64,000 nt of DNA from Euclidia mi (lineage: Eukaryota > Arthropoda > Insecta > Lepidoptera > Erebidae). Under the pieces are notes generated by a model, which worked only from the letters and a program-made list of their open reading frames with translations, did no database searches and was not told the origin of the DNA. The DNA is taken from the NCBI GenBank assembly GCA_944739405.2, contig OX123188.2, positions 70,575,251 through 70,639,250 on the forward strand. Reading direction: 5' to 3'. This document shows, piece after piece, positions 1-12,096 of this stretch (its first letter is position 1; every line of letters begins with the position of its first letter). Both the position numbers and the translations under genes were made by a program.

Positions 1-1540
1 CATAATAATAAACAAAGTGTGTGGGTATTGAGTATCAGTAACATAATAACGTTGGGCTGTGCACCTGCCCGCGCCCTCCCTAGCACATTAATATTATAAT
101 ATATACAAGGAAAACGACCCTTTAATGCATTCGGCAGACGAACTGCTGTAATTATTATTTGGTGTAAACGTATTGAATATTAAGTCCAGTATTGGGGGCG
201 AGTAATAATCTTTTTTGAGGCCAAAGTATGCTAATCGCGGCGTGCGTAGTAACGGACAAGGGTCCGAGACAGGTGACAAGCCACGACAAAAACCGACGGA
301 ATTTTGATGAAATGTTGCACTCATATTTTTGTATTATTTATCGGTGTATGAATTAATAAAAACTTCTACCAAACTTGTGGTTGAGTAATAACCCGTTGCA
401 GGAAGTATACTTATTCAGTTATGGAGGTACAAAAAAGCTTTTAATAAAATTCGTACACACATTGTTTAAACTCCGTCTTTGCGCATAATAACGATATTTA
501 ATCAGCATAAATACAGACGTAAGTCGTTTTGAGTACTAACTAGTTCCTTTGCAAATGCTGGTTTGGTTGCATATGTTTAGTATGATGATAGTACAAAAAG
601 TTTTTATCAAAAATAAGTTGAACAGGCGAATGCTATCAAATATTCTGTAACTGATCCAAATTTAAGCAAGTCCCTGAAACAAACTATGAAAAATATTACG
701 TGAATTAATTTATTAGTTTGTTTACTCACAAAATTATTATAACGATATCACCTTGCTCATGGAGCTCTCCGTCTATGAGCAAGATGAAATGCTTGTAACT
801 AGCTAGCTCAATATGAAAGTGATTACCATATGAATATTTTAATCAATATATTGTTTTTATTCCATTTTATATTTTTCAAATAAAAGAATTCGAATAAAGT
901 CATCCTTTTGTGAATAGTTTCTAACAAGCCTACTTCAAAAATAATTATTTTGATATATGATAATAATAATAATTGAATACTTAAAACTTTTGCGTTAAAA
1001 CAATACCCGGCCTTGGGAGGCTTTCCCGGAGACATAGGTCCGACGTGCAGAGACCCGTAGAGATGTGTCCAACTGTCCATGCAGCATTATTATTATTATT
1101 AATTTCACTGAAAAGCGCGCTACTCTTTCATTATTTATGTGCAAAGCGATGTATTGCCTACATCTAAAGAGATTCTTCAAATCTACATAAAGAGATTCTT
1201 AAAATCGCAAAGAGCATGCTAAACTACATCGTAGGTACTCTAAGTAGTAAGTATATAATAGGTAAGGCTACTTTCTGACGTTATTCTTTTAGAAGACAGA
1301 TTCCTACCTAATGGCTTTTTCTTCTCAAATGCTTTGCATCAACGCACACGAGGTAATGGGTGGGTTGTCTCCAATTATGATCTGACACCAAACTATGTAC
1401 AGCTTATACTCTATAGCTGATAAATATGATATTTTTTAAATACATTTAGGGCTAGAGGATGCGAGCAGCCTACGCCCGCATATTTGTTAAACACGCTTGT
1501 TCCGTAGGTGTAGGTACTCGTACTGTCGGCAAGTACTAAC
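1..1540. other. Unique AT-rich DNA, no gene seen
   Basis: No conserved protein, RNA gene or repeat boundary could be recognised. The stretch contains a short ATT microsatellite near 1087-1104 and a small hairpin near 744-776 (arms CTTGCTCAT / ATGAGCAAG). Two short minus-strand frames around 823-1180 cross a GC-richer segment at 1010-1085. They overlap in different frames and resemble no family I know. Confidence 0.5.
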
Positions 1541-1633
1541 AAACATGTCTAATTTCAGCTTCTTGCGTCCATTAGCTTTGGCTGTGCGTTTTCAGTCAGT
1601 CAGTGAGTAACGCAAGAATTGTATATAAACAGA
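1541..1633 (-). mobile_element. Helitron fragment, 207-bp family (5' part)
   Basis: The minus-strand sequence matches the first ~90 bp of the short Helitron family seen complete at 3162, 21443 and 22635: the run of GACT repeats, the CAGCC core and the GAAGCTGAAAT motif. The 3' half and its CTAG end are absent, and the sequence is clearly diverged. It is an old truncated copy without coding capacity. Confidence 0.65.
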
Positions 1634-3161
1634 ATATAGTGACACCCAAAGCTGAAAGAATCATCGTGGCCATCACAGAAACAATCGTCTTGGGAGAAAA
1701 TAAAATGCTTGTAGCAGACAGGGTCACTAACCTACTGGTTTGTATAGCTACCAACTGAACAGGCAAGCTATTACGTAGAAAGATATAATTGTAGAACAGG
1801 ACACGTCATAAAAAAAAACATATTTTAAGAATATAATTAAAGAGCTACATAAAATACTTTCTCATTCTAAAAAATGATTTGTTTTACTTTTATTAGTTTT
1901 TAATTTCTACATTCGTATGCGAATATGCACATTCAATCGAAATGTCTTGATACTTTTGATCAGTAGTGTTTATTTACGACCATAATAATCTAAAATAAAG
2001 AACTTGTTTAGTGCATTCCTGACCTCAACTAACAGAAATGATGTGATCAGCAAACCACGGACATGAGATGCGAAAGTAATATAAAGTATATCATAGATTC
2101 TATTGAGAAATTATATATTTTCTTCGGAATAGTTTAGAGAGAAACATTATACGAAAGAATCTTCCCAAGGTGACGTGGTTTTCAGTTCCATTTAGGACCT
2201 GAAACCTCATTATTATAAGCGGTTTTAAGTTTCTAATTGGAACTGAAAACCATTTCGGAGGAGTTCGATAGCAAATACTGTGACACGTGATTGTTACATA
2301 TTAGATTTATTCTCGTTACATGATTATTCATAAGTTTTAAAGCATACAATCATATGAAAATAAAAAAAATCATGGTTCTTCCTGCTGTCGAATAGTCATG
2401 TTTGGTAAACTATGCTTTTCGCAGAAGTAAAGAAACAGAGAATAAGTATATAATATAAGTATATGTCACATACGTATACAAAAATAATTTTGCGATAAAA
2501 AATTTTCTTAAAATAATTAAGAAAATTACCATAGTCTGCGGGTATAGAAGTATGTACATTTTAAAAAAATCAATCAGTGTCATCTTTGACATCTGACTAC
2601 TGACTTGGAAAACTAATAACCGATGGTATTTTGAAAACCGACAAAGTGTGAGTTGTAACTACTCAAATGTACACTTATTTTATAATGAAAATAAATGTAT
2701 TAATAGTTATCAGAATATCCATGAATTTCTAAGCTATATGAAAAAATAAGTTCACTAGTAGAGTGCTACTAGCTGTTACGTCAAAGGACCTTTCCCGTCC
2801 CGTCCCAAGATACACGTATAAATCTGGCGAATTCTGCATGAGAATGTTGAGTCAAAAATATAGCAATGAATGAATGAATAGTAAATAATACCTCAATATA
2901 TGAAACCATGTAGAAACAGATCTTTACTACAGACTCTAGAGCAGAAGATATTTTCCGAGTGCATCCAACGGTTCGCCGACATATTCACTAGGTCGTCCAT
3001 CCATTTAGCGAGGAACCGCCTCAACTTGTGTTATCCTGTCTCACCAATTGGACCGTCGCCTCATACGTTGGACTGCAATATATCGAATACTAAGAGACAT
3101 TCATACATAGTTAAAATTGACATAAGAGTAAGTACCTACGACTATTGCTTTGTTTCAATAA
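1634..3161. other. Unique AT-rich DNA, no gene seen
   Basis: No protein, RNA gene or known repeat was recognised, apart from the hairpin entered separately at 2176-2252. The 99-codon plus-strand frame at 2900-3199 runs into the Helitron that begins at 3162, has no recognisable domain and is probably chance. Confidence 0.5.
2176..2252. other. Imperfect 77-nt hairpin, pre-miRNA-like or old foldback
   Basis: The left arm (2176-2208) and right arm (about 2219-2252) pair over about 33 positions, with the outer 15 (TGGTTTTCAGTTCCA) perfect and scattered mismatches inside. The terminal loop of ~10 nt is AT-only. Size and pairing fit a miRNA precursor or the core of a small foldback element. The sequence alone cannot separate these. 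Confidence 0.45.
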
Positions 3162-3368
3162 TCCTAATATATAAAATCCTTGCGTTACTGACTGACTGAC
3201 AGACACGCTACAGCCGAAACTATTGGGCGCAGGAAGCTGAAATTTGGCATGTATGTTCCTTGGGGACCGTAAGGGTGCACTAAGAAGGGATTTCCCGAAA
3301 TTCCCACGGGATCGGCCAAAACGGGTAAATTAAAAAAAAATGCAGGCGTAGCTGCTGGCGTCCTCTAG
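3162..3368 (+). mobile_element. Complete non-autonomous Helitron (207 bp)
   Basis: The element starts with TC after an A and ends with CTAG before a T, the hallmark of Helitron insertion between A and T without target duplication. A short imperfect stem (AGGCG ... CGTCCT) lies just before the CTAG end. It is nearly identical to copies at 21443 and 22635, with reverse copies at 20627 and elsewhere. It encodes nothing and would depend on a Rep/helicase supplied elsewhere. Confidence 0.85.
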
Positions 3369-5599
3369 TCTGAAAATATAATGCAATTATTAAAAGACCC
3401 ACGTTCACTCAATAAATTAGGATCCATGACAATTAGTTTTCGCGTTTCATATAGTCCTGGCTTTGTTTAGATGGTGAAAATTACTGTAATCATAGAAATC
3501 TTAAGCATCTGTAGTACTACCACGTCAGTCTCGTTCGCGTGGGCAGTCTTTTGCGACTGGGCCTCTTGTGTAGCACTTTATTTTATAAGTTGTCGTATCT
3601 AGCCATGATAGTATTCCAATCTTTTGACCGTCCCTTTAGTTCTGTTGGATTTGGTTTTGTCGCATGCGATCTTTCTATGTCGATGACAAAGGCTTTTCGG
3701 ATAGGGTTTTTCTACAGTTCCCACAACAGAGTGCAGTGCTGATTCTGCAGATCTACATGATCTGTAGTATCGTAGCTGTAGATGATCAGCCCTGTGCAAC
3801 AATATTCCTTGCCGGTGGGATCCGATGGTCAGTTTCTTCAGCGCATTTCAAGATGTAGTTGACGCTGAAGGTCGGAGGACGTCAGACAAGTGTAACTACC
3901 TTGTAGTTGACATCAAAGAGAATTTAACTTTATTAGATTTTAACCAGCGAAAGATACAAATAATGCAATCAAAATACTTTATTCTAGTTGGCTAATGTCA
4001 CTAAATCGTACGTTAAGAAGGATCACTCCAAATTAGTTTTTCGGGGCGTGCATTGCTACCGCGTGCTTATTTGACATTCTAACTGGGTATGTTGTCAGAA
4101 TTTGATTAGATCATGCGGGTGCATTGCAGCGCTCTAATACTTTGTAAACGGTTGCCTGTTGCCGGCCTTTGTGAATCCAACGTGTACTAAAACGAATACT
4201 GCTTTTGAAATCCAGGAGTTTTCAAAAAGATTGCTATCAACGTCGTTGCTTTGGTTGATAGTTTGAGCCCTCACTCAGTGAACGAAACGGAATGGATATT
4301 AGCTATAAGAGATAATGCAGCATTGTATAAGAGAGTCGTACGGAAGTAATATCGAGTAGATCGGTGCATGCATTAACATTCACACAAACATTGAGTCACA
4401 ATATTTTCATTCACTCCATTAGTCAAAGGTCTAGGCTGCAGCGACCTCACTCGCCGAATGACCTGCAACAGTATAGACATTGTTAATTTTCGAATATATT
4501 ATGTATTAGAAGCAAATAAAGAATTATTAGTTGTGTTCAATGAAGTTTAATGACGCATGTTTTAAAAATAGACGTAAGGATGTCGCATATGTCCGTGCAT
4601 CGGCCCGTGCGGAGCTTCCTTGTGTGTACACACGGCCATTCGTCACTTTGACCTTTGTACCATTCATACAGTGTAGGAAATAGGGATTAAAACCGCACTG
4701 CGACTGTAAAGTTTGACGCGTCGCGTCGCTGTTTGATGTGTGCCAAGTGAAACTAGATCGTGGACCACGCGGTTGATAAAGTGTTAACTACTTATATTGC
4801 ACTTATATAGCGTTAGTACCTACTTCCATCAATTATATACTTATATTTATTTACTTAGTTTTATATCGTTCAATAAAGAAATTAAAAACAACGTAGACCA
4901 ATAAAATGATTATTCGTATATGTTGAAACAGTAAGAAGTAGTAAGTTTCGAATATTCCTATCAACTTAAACTAAAGAAATAGAAACCCGCGGCATTTTAC
5001 AAATAATGAAGAAAATGATAAAACAAAAATAAGAAACTTTTTGATGTTCCTGGTAGCAACTAATTTGATAGAAATTAATTTGCGATCACTTTAGATCTTC
5101 TAACAGAAGACCTCGCTCAATATTAAAAACATGACATTTAGGTAAGTATAAATAAAATTCTATCTTATCTTATATCTCAAGTTGGTCAGTTTTAAATTCT
5201 GACTAAAATATTGAAGCGATCGTCTTTGAAAACTATATTTTACGTATTCATTGTTATTATTTCCATCAAATAATTTATTATTTTACCAAAGAATAATAGT
5301 ATTTTGTCTAGTTTAATATCACATGTATTTTGTCTTATTCAAGACATGATATGTCATGTTTGGTCGATTACAGCGTTTAATCTTTACTCTCAAGTGAATA
5401 CTAACAATACTTATTTGCAATCAAATTAAAACTAACATAGCTAAATGACTATTTACACATAATTTAAAGTTCAAATCAAGTTATACAATAATATTATTTT
5501 ATTAATGAGATCTTCATTTTGCCATTGCAAAAATATTTCATTCGGGACATTTAATCACGCACCTCTCGGCATGTCAATTTAAAGAATAATTGGAACCTG
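3369..5599. other. Unique DNA, no gene seen
   Basis: No gene or known repeat recognised. Several short overlapping frames at 3539-3858 lie on both strands and look like chance. At 4560-4760 the sequence becomes GC-richer, with a perfect 12-bp palindrome GTGTGTACACAC (4622-4633) and clustered CG dinucleotides near 4716-4735. This may be regulatory but nothing specific identifies it. Confidence 0.4.
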
Positions 5600-6720
5600 T
5601 CCATTTCACCGACGTAAGAACAAGTATTTTTTTATAAGACACATTTCTTTATTCAACATCTAAATCTTAGTTTTACAAATGACTTTTATCAATTATAAAA
5701 CGTTTTAGGTATGTTGCTAACCTTATCAAAAACAAATGTTTTCTAATAGGATTTTTTTCTTTTTTAAAGTAAAACCGCGGTGGGTTAACTTCGTTTTTAG
5801 TTTTCTTTTAGCGTCTTTTTATTCTTATTTATTGTCTAAATCATATTATAATTACTTTTATTAATAATAAAATATTTTGTCTGTCTTTATTTATATCGCT
5901 AAACCAAGTGTTTTCTAATAGGACATTTTTCTTTTTAATGCAGAATAGTGGTAACTAATTTTTTTATTAATAAATCACTCTTATGAATAACAAAATGTTA
6001 TATCAAAATTATCATCACAATAGAAAATTTAATTGTGATAGATTTTTTATGCAAGCATTATTTCTTCATTTCATGTTAAATCTTAGTAGGCTGTAGGCAT
6101 AACAAATTACTTTCAGCAATTAGATATATCATGTTTTGTTAAGTTGTATAATTGCCAAAATAAGTGATTTCTTACAGGATAATTTTGTTTTTCTGAAACA
6201 AAGGTACGAGCAGCGATAGCCGAGTGGAGACACCGACAAACTGCTACGCAGAGGGTCTCACGTTCGAATCATCGGCGCGCACCAATGACTTTTCGAAGTT
6301 AAGTGCGTATTAAATTGTTAATTATCGCTTGCTAAACGGTGAAGGAAAACATCGTGAGGAAACCTGCATGTCTGACAGTTCTCCATAATGTTCTCGAAAG
6401 ACATGTGAAGTCTTGGCCACTGACACGCACTTGGCCAGCGTGGTGGACTATGGCCTTATCCTTTTCATAGTGAGAAGAGGCCCGTGCCCAGTAGTGGGAC
6501 AGTTTAAAGGGCTGATGATGATGATGATGATGAAACAAAGGTGTGGTAAGCTAATTCTTTTCACAGCTAAGCAAATTAATTATTCAATATCTAAATCTAA
6601 GTAAAAAAAATACTTTTATCAAATAAATGTTTTGTCTAACTCGAACAAAAGCAACTATTTTCTAATAGGACATTTTTCTTTTTTAAAGCAAAGCCGTGGT
6701 GGGTTAATGTTAGCACCTGC
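5600..6720 (+). repeat. Decayed tandem array, units of about 150-260 bp
   Basis: The motif TTCTAATAGGA followed by a T-rich run and AAAGYAAARCCGYGGTGGGTTAA recurs at 5741, 5913 and 6660, with a weaker version near 6171. Between them similar AT-rich segments recur (ATTCAACATCTAAATCT and ACTTTTATCAA). Roughly four diverged units can be seen. The SINE at 6206-6530 is inserted in the array. Confidence 0.5.
6206..6530 (+). mobile_element. SINE B1, full length, with 12-bp target duplication
   Basis: The tRNA-derived head has a Pol III A box in AGCGATAGCCGAGTGG and a B box in GTTCGAATC. The body is shared with the copies at 9483, 9785, 23921 and 33648, and the tail is (GATGAT)n. The insertion is flanked by perfect 12-bp direct repeats TGAAACAAAGGT (6194-6205 and 6531-6542), so both ends are defined: 325 bp. 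It does not code for protein and probably relies on a LINE with a similar tail. Confidence 0.88.
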
Positions 6721-7348
6721 ACGGCGAGCTTGGCAGTTTAGCGGTCGGTTTATTGGGCCGATTGCGCGCCTACTTCCGGCCCTCTAGCGGAAGTTACCCA
6801 CGCACCTTTTAGTGCCTTCACGATGCTGACCTGGTTACACCCGATTGTTTTGTTCGTTAAACCTCCTTTTGTTTTCGTGTGGATTTAAAAATAGAATGCT
6901 TAAGTAAGGAGGATTTGCTTTTAAATATTTTTGTATTATTAGGTTTTGGGATTGAGAGGGTAGCTTTAACATTTTTGAATTATACGTAACCTGTCAGAAA
7001 ATCATGAAATGGTCATGAATTATGAATAGATTTTTTTTCAATGAAAAAAGTATTTTGTCTTCAGTAATACAGTACACTTGAGTACCAAGATGTTATTACT
7101 ATTTACATATTATATAAAGCCTTATTTTTGTAGGCTGAGCTGTAGGTAAGTAGATAATAGCGATGCCTGTTGTATAAAACGAGCCACCCTAACGAATTCT
7201 TTCAAACCTAAGTTCAGGAAGCACCAGATCATTTAGTAAAATATACACTAATAGGTAATGTTTATTGGGTTGTTGTAAATTCATAACAAAGCAAATTCCT
7301 CACATTTTAGACCCAATACAATGAAAATAAATTTATGCTCGTAGCTAG

Positions 7349-7388
7349 GTAAAGGTCTTGAAAAGCAACAGCTTTTCAAGACCTTTAC
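7349..7388. repeat. Perfect 18-bp inverted repeat with 4-nt loop
   Basis: The arms GTAAAGGTCTTGAAAAGC (7349-7366) and its exact reverse complement (7371-7388) are separated by AACA. The loop is too small for a typical miRNA precursor. It looks like a recent snap-back duplication (template switch) or a cruciform-forming site. Confidence 0.8.
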
Positions 7389-7647
7389 TTTTAAGTTTGT
7401 TATGCAACATTTAAAAAAAATACTTTCAATTCAATCAATATAGTATATGAAAAGGTTATGACAGTATGATGACATGATATGACACATCCAAACCGTCACG
7501 CGTCTGACGCGTCAAGAAAGTAGTTTAAAACGGTGTATCTACGCTAGTGATTTCAATTGCGGTGCTATGCACTGTACGGAACGCAAGGCTACAGATATGT
7601 AAGAATCGATTTTTATAACACGACTTGAAGATGCCCGCATCAACCGG

Positions 7648-7819
7648 ATATTAATTTTTGTCTCTTCCAGTTTTCGTGGAAATTTCGGAAATCGCTTCTT
7701 AGTACATTCCTACGGTCTCCGAGAAACATACATGCCAAGTTCCAGCACCTTGCACCCTGTTGTTTTGCTGTGCAATGTCTGACAGTCAGTCAGTAACGAA
7801 AACATGTTATATATACAGA
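7648..7819 (-). mobile_element. Helitron fragment, 207-bp family, diverged
   Basis: The minus-strand sequence carries the family's TC start next to a T on the plus strand (7818-7820), the GACTGACTG-like run, and the GGAACTTGGCATGTATGTTTC and GAAATT(C/T)CCACG blocks. The CTAG end is missing. It is more diverged than the complete copies. Confidence 0.7.
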
Positions 7820-8331
7820 TTAGAACTGGGTAAAGAGCTTCATTAGTGCGTCAAAAACTTGAAATGAAAACATAATTTCCGTTGCCGATAAACTTTACAA
7901 CTCATCTCATTTCAAATCCGTACACCCAGTGCTCAGTTTAATTCAGTCTCATGGCAGACATTATAATGGTAGTAAGTGTAAATAATTACTTTCAATTTCA
8001 CTCTTCGACATAACTTTTATATTATTTTGTAATCGTGAAATAAAATTAATAGTTAGGCGCCCTGTCGACGTCGTGGTTACAAAACTAATAGTAATAATGA
8101 TGGCTATAATTAAATCTCTAAATCTTTGAGATATCGTGTTACTTTATTTTATGGCATTTCGGGTTATCGCGGTGCTTCGGCGATTAGTTTAATATGGTGA
8201 ATTATAATGTATTTGTTGACATACTTTTTCCTAGCGCTTTGAACATTAAAAATCAATCAATCACGTTTTTGCTTGGCGGGCAATTGTGTATAGTTTCCAT
8301 CATTTATCCTACCTATAGACATTCGAGCTAT

Positions 8332-8697
8332 AAGGCAGCGATAGCCTAGTGGAGATACCAACAGACTGCCATGCAGAGGGTATCGGGTTCAAATCCATGG
8401 CGCGCACCACTGACTTTTCGGAGTTATGTGCGTATTGAATTATTAATTATCGCTTGCCTCGGAGAGCACGTTAAGCCGTCGGTCCCGGTTGTCATGAAGA
8501 TCTTTGACAGTCGTTATAGGGAGTCAGCACCTATCTCTGAATAAACTGACACTAGTCTAAACCATGGAATATCGCTATCCCTTTGGGTTGCGGAGGTCCG
8601 ACAGGCAGTCGCTCCGTGGAAAACCTAATATTCAGTCAAATCCGGTTAGACTAGTAAGCGGACCCCGGGTTGAAACTGGGATAACGCTAGGAGAAAG
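8332..8697 (+). mobile_element. SINE B2, full length, with 17-bp target duplication
   Basis: The head is the same tRNA-derived head as SINE B1 (GCAGCGATAGCCTAGTGG, then GGGTTCAAATCC and GGCGCGCACCA), but the body diverges after TTATCGCTTGC to a different sequence (AGAGCACGTTAAGCCGTCGG) ending GGATAACGCTAGGAG. Direct repeats ATAGACATTCGAGCTAT (8315-8331) and the same with one T (8698-8714) flank it, 16 of 17 matching. The 366-bp length agrees with the copy at 58231. Confidence 0.88.
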
Positions 8698-8714
8698 ATA
8701 GACATTTGAGCTAT

Positions 8715-9482
8715 GAAACCTATTTTTACGTCATTAGCAGCCTGGCTAACAAATTGTTAATATTGTCAGCCTGCCTGAGCCATATTACTAAACATTTCAA
8801 ATATCATAATTTTGTCTTGTTCTGTGTTATTACTTTTAACATTCACATTGATTACAAAACTTGTCTAGATGTTTACCAGCAGTAGCTGAAACTGATGCCA
8901 GCATAAATCTAGACAAGCTCTACGTCCTACTTATTATTTAATGACCTTAGACAAAATATTTGCCGACATCGGTCATCTAATTATCTCCATTTATTGGCAT
9001 CAGTAGCACAGTTCACACGTAGGTATGTATGTGACTGGGCCAATGAGTTATATTAAAACACAGTATTAAATAAAATTATCTTTAACATCAGATCGTTATC
9101 AGTCTATATCTTTAAAATCAAACTAATAATAAGCACAAAATCTATTCAATATTTATTATTCTAATATAATTAATTAGGAATTCAAATATTTTAGGAACAA
9201 CAGATTAAAACAGAATAAATTATAATAAATATTTATACAATTTTAATTATGTTGTTTAGCACATAGAAAAATTGTCGTGAAATGATTCCAGAATTTATTT
9301 CGAATCTTTGGGGATAGAAATATACATAAATGATCCGTTATTATAATAATATTTATAAGTCTGATCCAGAGCAGGGGCTCTAGCATGGCGCGATTAGGGT
9401 GCGATCATAAATTGCTTGTAGGTATGACGTCCATTGCGTTAGTAAAAAAATTAATTCATATAACCGCTGCTAATGCCGAGAA
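8715..9482. other. Unique AT-rich DNA, one 11-bp inverted repeat
   Basis: No gene or known repeat seen. Arms CTTGTCTAGAT (8860-8870) and ATCTAGACAAG (8907-8917) are perfectly complementary across a 36-nt spacer. Confidence 0.45.
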
Positions 9483-9765
9483 ACAGCGGTGACAGCCTAG
9501 TGATGAGGCAAACAGACTGCTATGTAGAGGATATCGGATTCAAATCCACTGAACTTTTAGACACACTTTTCCACTTTTAGAAATGAATTAAACTAGCTAG
9601 AAGGTGAAAGAGGAAACCTGTATGAGAATGCCCTACCCTGTTCTCTGAAGAAATTCGTCTTCAGATAGTCTGCCAACCCCCACTTGGTCAGCGTGGCGGT
9701 AACCTTATCATATAGGTAAGAAACATCCGTCCCAGCAGTAATACAGTTTATACACAGGGCTTATA
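9483..9765 (+). mobile_element. SINE B1, degenerate copy
   Basis: The degenerate head begins CAGCGGTGACAGCCTAGTG and has a weakened B box (GGATTCAAATCC). The body keeps TCTGCCAACCCCCACTTGGTCAGCGTGG in shortened pieces and ends CCCAGCAGTAATACAGTTTATA. The middle is partly deleted. It meets the reverse copy at 9785 almost tail to tail. Confidence 0.65.
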
Positions 9766-9784
9766 ATATTATTTATCATATCAA

Positions 9785-10098
9785 TAATCATCATAATCAG
9801 CCCTTTATACTGCCCCACCGCTGGGCACGGGACTCTTTCCATTATGAGAAGGGTAAGGCCATAGTCCACCACGCTGGCCAAGTGCGGGTTGGCAGACTTC
9901 ACATGTCTTTCGAGAACATCATGGAGAACTCTCAGACATGAGAGATTTTCTCACGATGTCTTCCTTCACCGTTTAGCAAGCGATAATTAACAATTTAATA
10001 CGCACATAACTTCGAAAAGCCATCGGTGCGCGCCGTGGATTCGAACCCGGACCCTCTGCGTAGCAGACTGTCGGTCTCTTCAATAGGCTATCGCTGCT
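9785..10098 (-). mobile_element. SINE B1, nearly full length
   Basis: On the minus strand the head (GCAGCGATAGCCTATTG), B box (GGGTTCGAATCC), core and the GGGCTGATTATGATGATT tail can all be read. It closely resembles the copy at 6206. No clean target duplication was found, probably because the left flank is itself SINE tail sequence. Confidence 0.8.
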
Positions 10099-10436
10099 GT
10101 TATAGTCATAGTGAAAAAAAACATATGCAACACTAATTCTAACATCTTCAAATACTTTTTTGTTTTACAGTTCACAAAAATGAGTTGTCTATTGCGTTTT
10201 TGATTGGTTTATTAATACTTCAAGAGAAACGAGACAAATAAATTACTGATTTAAGAGCTGTCATGTCACTACGTAACCTAGATTCATTAACTGGCTTCTA
10301 ACAATAGTCTGACACCTACCTCGGCTAAGATTGTTCTTAGTTTTATAGGGTCACCAATGGAGACAGTTATAGCTCTATTTATATGTAGGTCACTTTATTA
10401 GTACGCCCGAGGTATAAATAATATGTTTCTTTTTAT
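10099..10436. other. Unique DNA, nothing recognised
   Basis: About 340 bp between two SINEs, without an open frame, RNA signature or recognisable repeat. Confidence 0.5.
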
Positions 10437-10675
10437 ATAGACTCACGCCTGTATCTCCGAAGGGGTAGACAGTGGTGTAACATTAGTAACATTACTTACA
10501 CCCACATTTCGCCATTAATTTTTAGGTCCCACGTAATAGGGGGCGAGCCTATTGCCGTGACCGGGCACATCACCAGACTCCGTGCTGCTACTAAGAATTC
10601 GGAAAAACCCAGTTTTGCCCGACCCGCGAATCGAACCTCCGATCAGCAGTCGCATACGGTATCCACTGGACTACT
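10437..10675 (-). mobile_element. SINE A (tRNA-headed, subfamily A1)
   Basis: Read on the minus strand: tRNA-like head with CCAGTGGATACCG (A box) and GAGGTTCGATTCGCGGGTCGG (B box), the body CGGCAATAGGCTCGCCCCCTA, and the 3' end CCCCTTCGGAGATACAGGCG. The same body occurs at 29277, 31140, 32151, 32816, 58623 and 61860. No clear target duplication. Confidence 0.78.
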
Positions 10676-12096
10676 AAATAATAAAGCAAATAGTAATACA
10701 AACGATATACGCTTATTTTGTAGTGAGCTTATGACATATTTGTATCTACAGTAGCTAAAGGCATGCATACTGGTTAGTAAGATCTACTATGTGTGATGAG
10801 TGACAGTTCCCAATAAATCAGCTTTGAGACTTACATTTACACACCCACTAAGAAGGCCATGGAAAACTTATGTAGAAGACTATTCAGTGATTTAGTAAAA
10901 ATATAAGTTACAATTTTTTTTTGAGTATGGTGTTATTCATTAACAAAATCTTACCGTGCAGATTTTTCTAAGTTATGTTTATAATGTATAGTAGTTCACT
11001 TCAAATAATGAATTACAATATAATCGTTAACTTACAATATTACAGTACAGGTCAAAAAACTTATCATTGATCGGCAAACAAGCAATTCGAAATGTAAATA
11101 AAGTTGCACCTAGCTGCTTTTATCAATGCTTTGCGCTATTTTAATTGCTAGTTCTAGATAAAGAAACGCATTCTAATCGTTATTAATTAATTACTGAGTA
11201 GTAAAGTAAAGTATTTAGTGTTCAGTAACTAGCAACACCTGCCCTCACACTTCAATACGAGATAGTCCAATTACGATGGTTAATCGTTGTAAGCACTGTA
11301 CGTACACGTTATTCAAGCCTCTAGAATTCACACGGTACTTGAATGTATAAGTAGAAGACATCAATATTATTATTTTAAAAATACTGTGTGAATTCTTTGT
11401 AAGTTATTTTTAAGCTTGTAAGTTTTGGAAAAATTTAAGATTTGGAATAAAATCATAAGTATCATCGATCAAAAATTAAATCACTGCCTTTTCTGCTTAA
11501 AAATTGAGAAAGTTTTGTCTTCTTTATAGCTACAATTTATCAAACTGTAGCTTTGATGAAGATGCAGCAACTTATTATGTGGGGTCTAAACTAATTTCCG
11601 ACAAATTAATATAGTTACCTGCCTCTATGCGGCGTTCTACGTGACTCTCTTTCTACTAGCATTATGTCAAGCATTATCTTTTTCTACATAATGAAAACAG
11701 AAACATGACTTGATGTTGTATGTCCAAATTCACAGTAAATTTACCTAGAATGTTTTAAAAATAAAAAAAGACACATTGTAATGATATTGTAGTAAGTCCA
11801 TCAGGTGCACAGCACGCGTACGCTGTTGACGCGCGGGTAACCTCCCTCAGACGAACAGACGCTACGAACCCAACCTGTATTATGGTATCACGTCACGTTG
11901 CGTTCGATCCTCTAACTAAATTGTACCACCAGCCAGTCATATAATTTAAACCCTTATTCGAAAAAGAACATCATTTTATTTGAAGATTTCTTTTTATTCA
12001 GTAGTTACAAATCAAAAAGATTTTATGTAGTGTCGATTTAATATTACTATATTAAAAATAGTTATAGATATTGGTGTACGCTATTAAAGAGTTAAG
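10676..12096. other. Unique AT-rich DNA, one inverted repeat
   Basis: No gene recognised. The arms AGAATTCACACGGTA (11323-11337) and TACTGTGTGAATTCT (11382-11396) are complementary at 14 of 15 positions with a 44-nt spacer. Around 11810-11890 the base composition is GC-richer. Confidence 0.45.

Larger units (their letters stand above)
6721..8331. other. Unique DNA with one hairpin and one Helitron fragment
   Basis: No gene seen. A GC-richer segment at 6715-6840 follows the tandem array. The 40-nt perfect hairpin (7349) and the Helitron fragment (7648) are entered separately. Confidence 0.45.
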
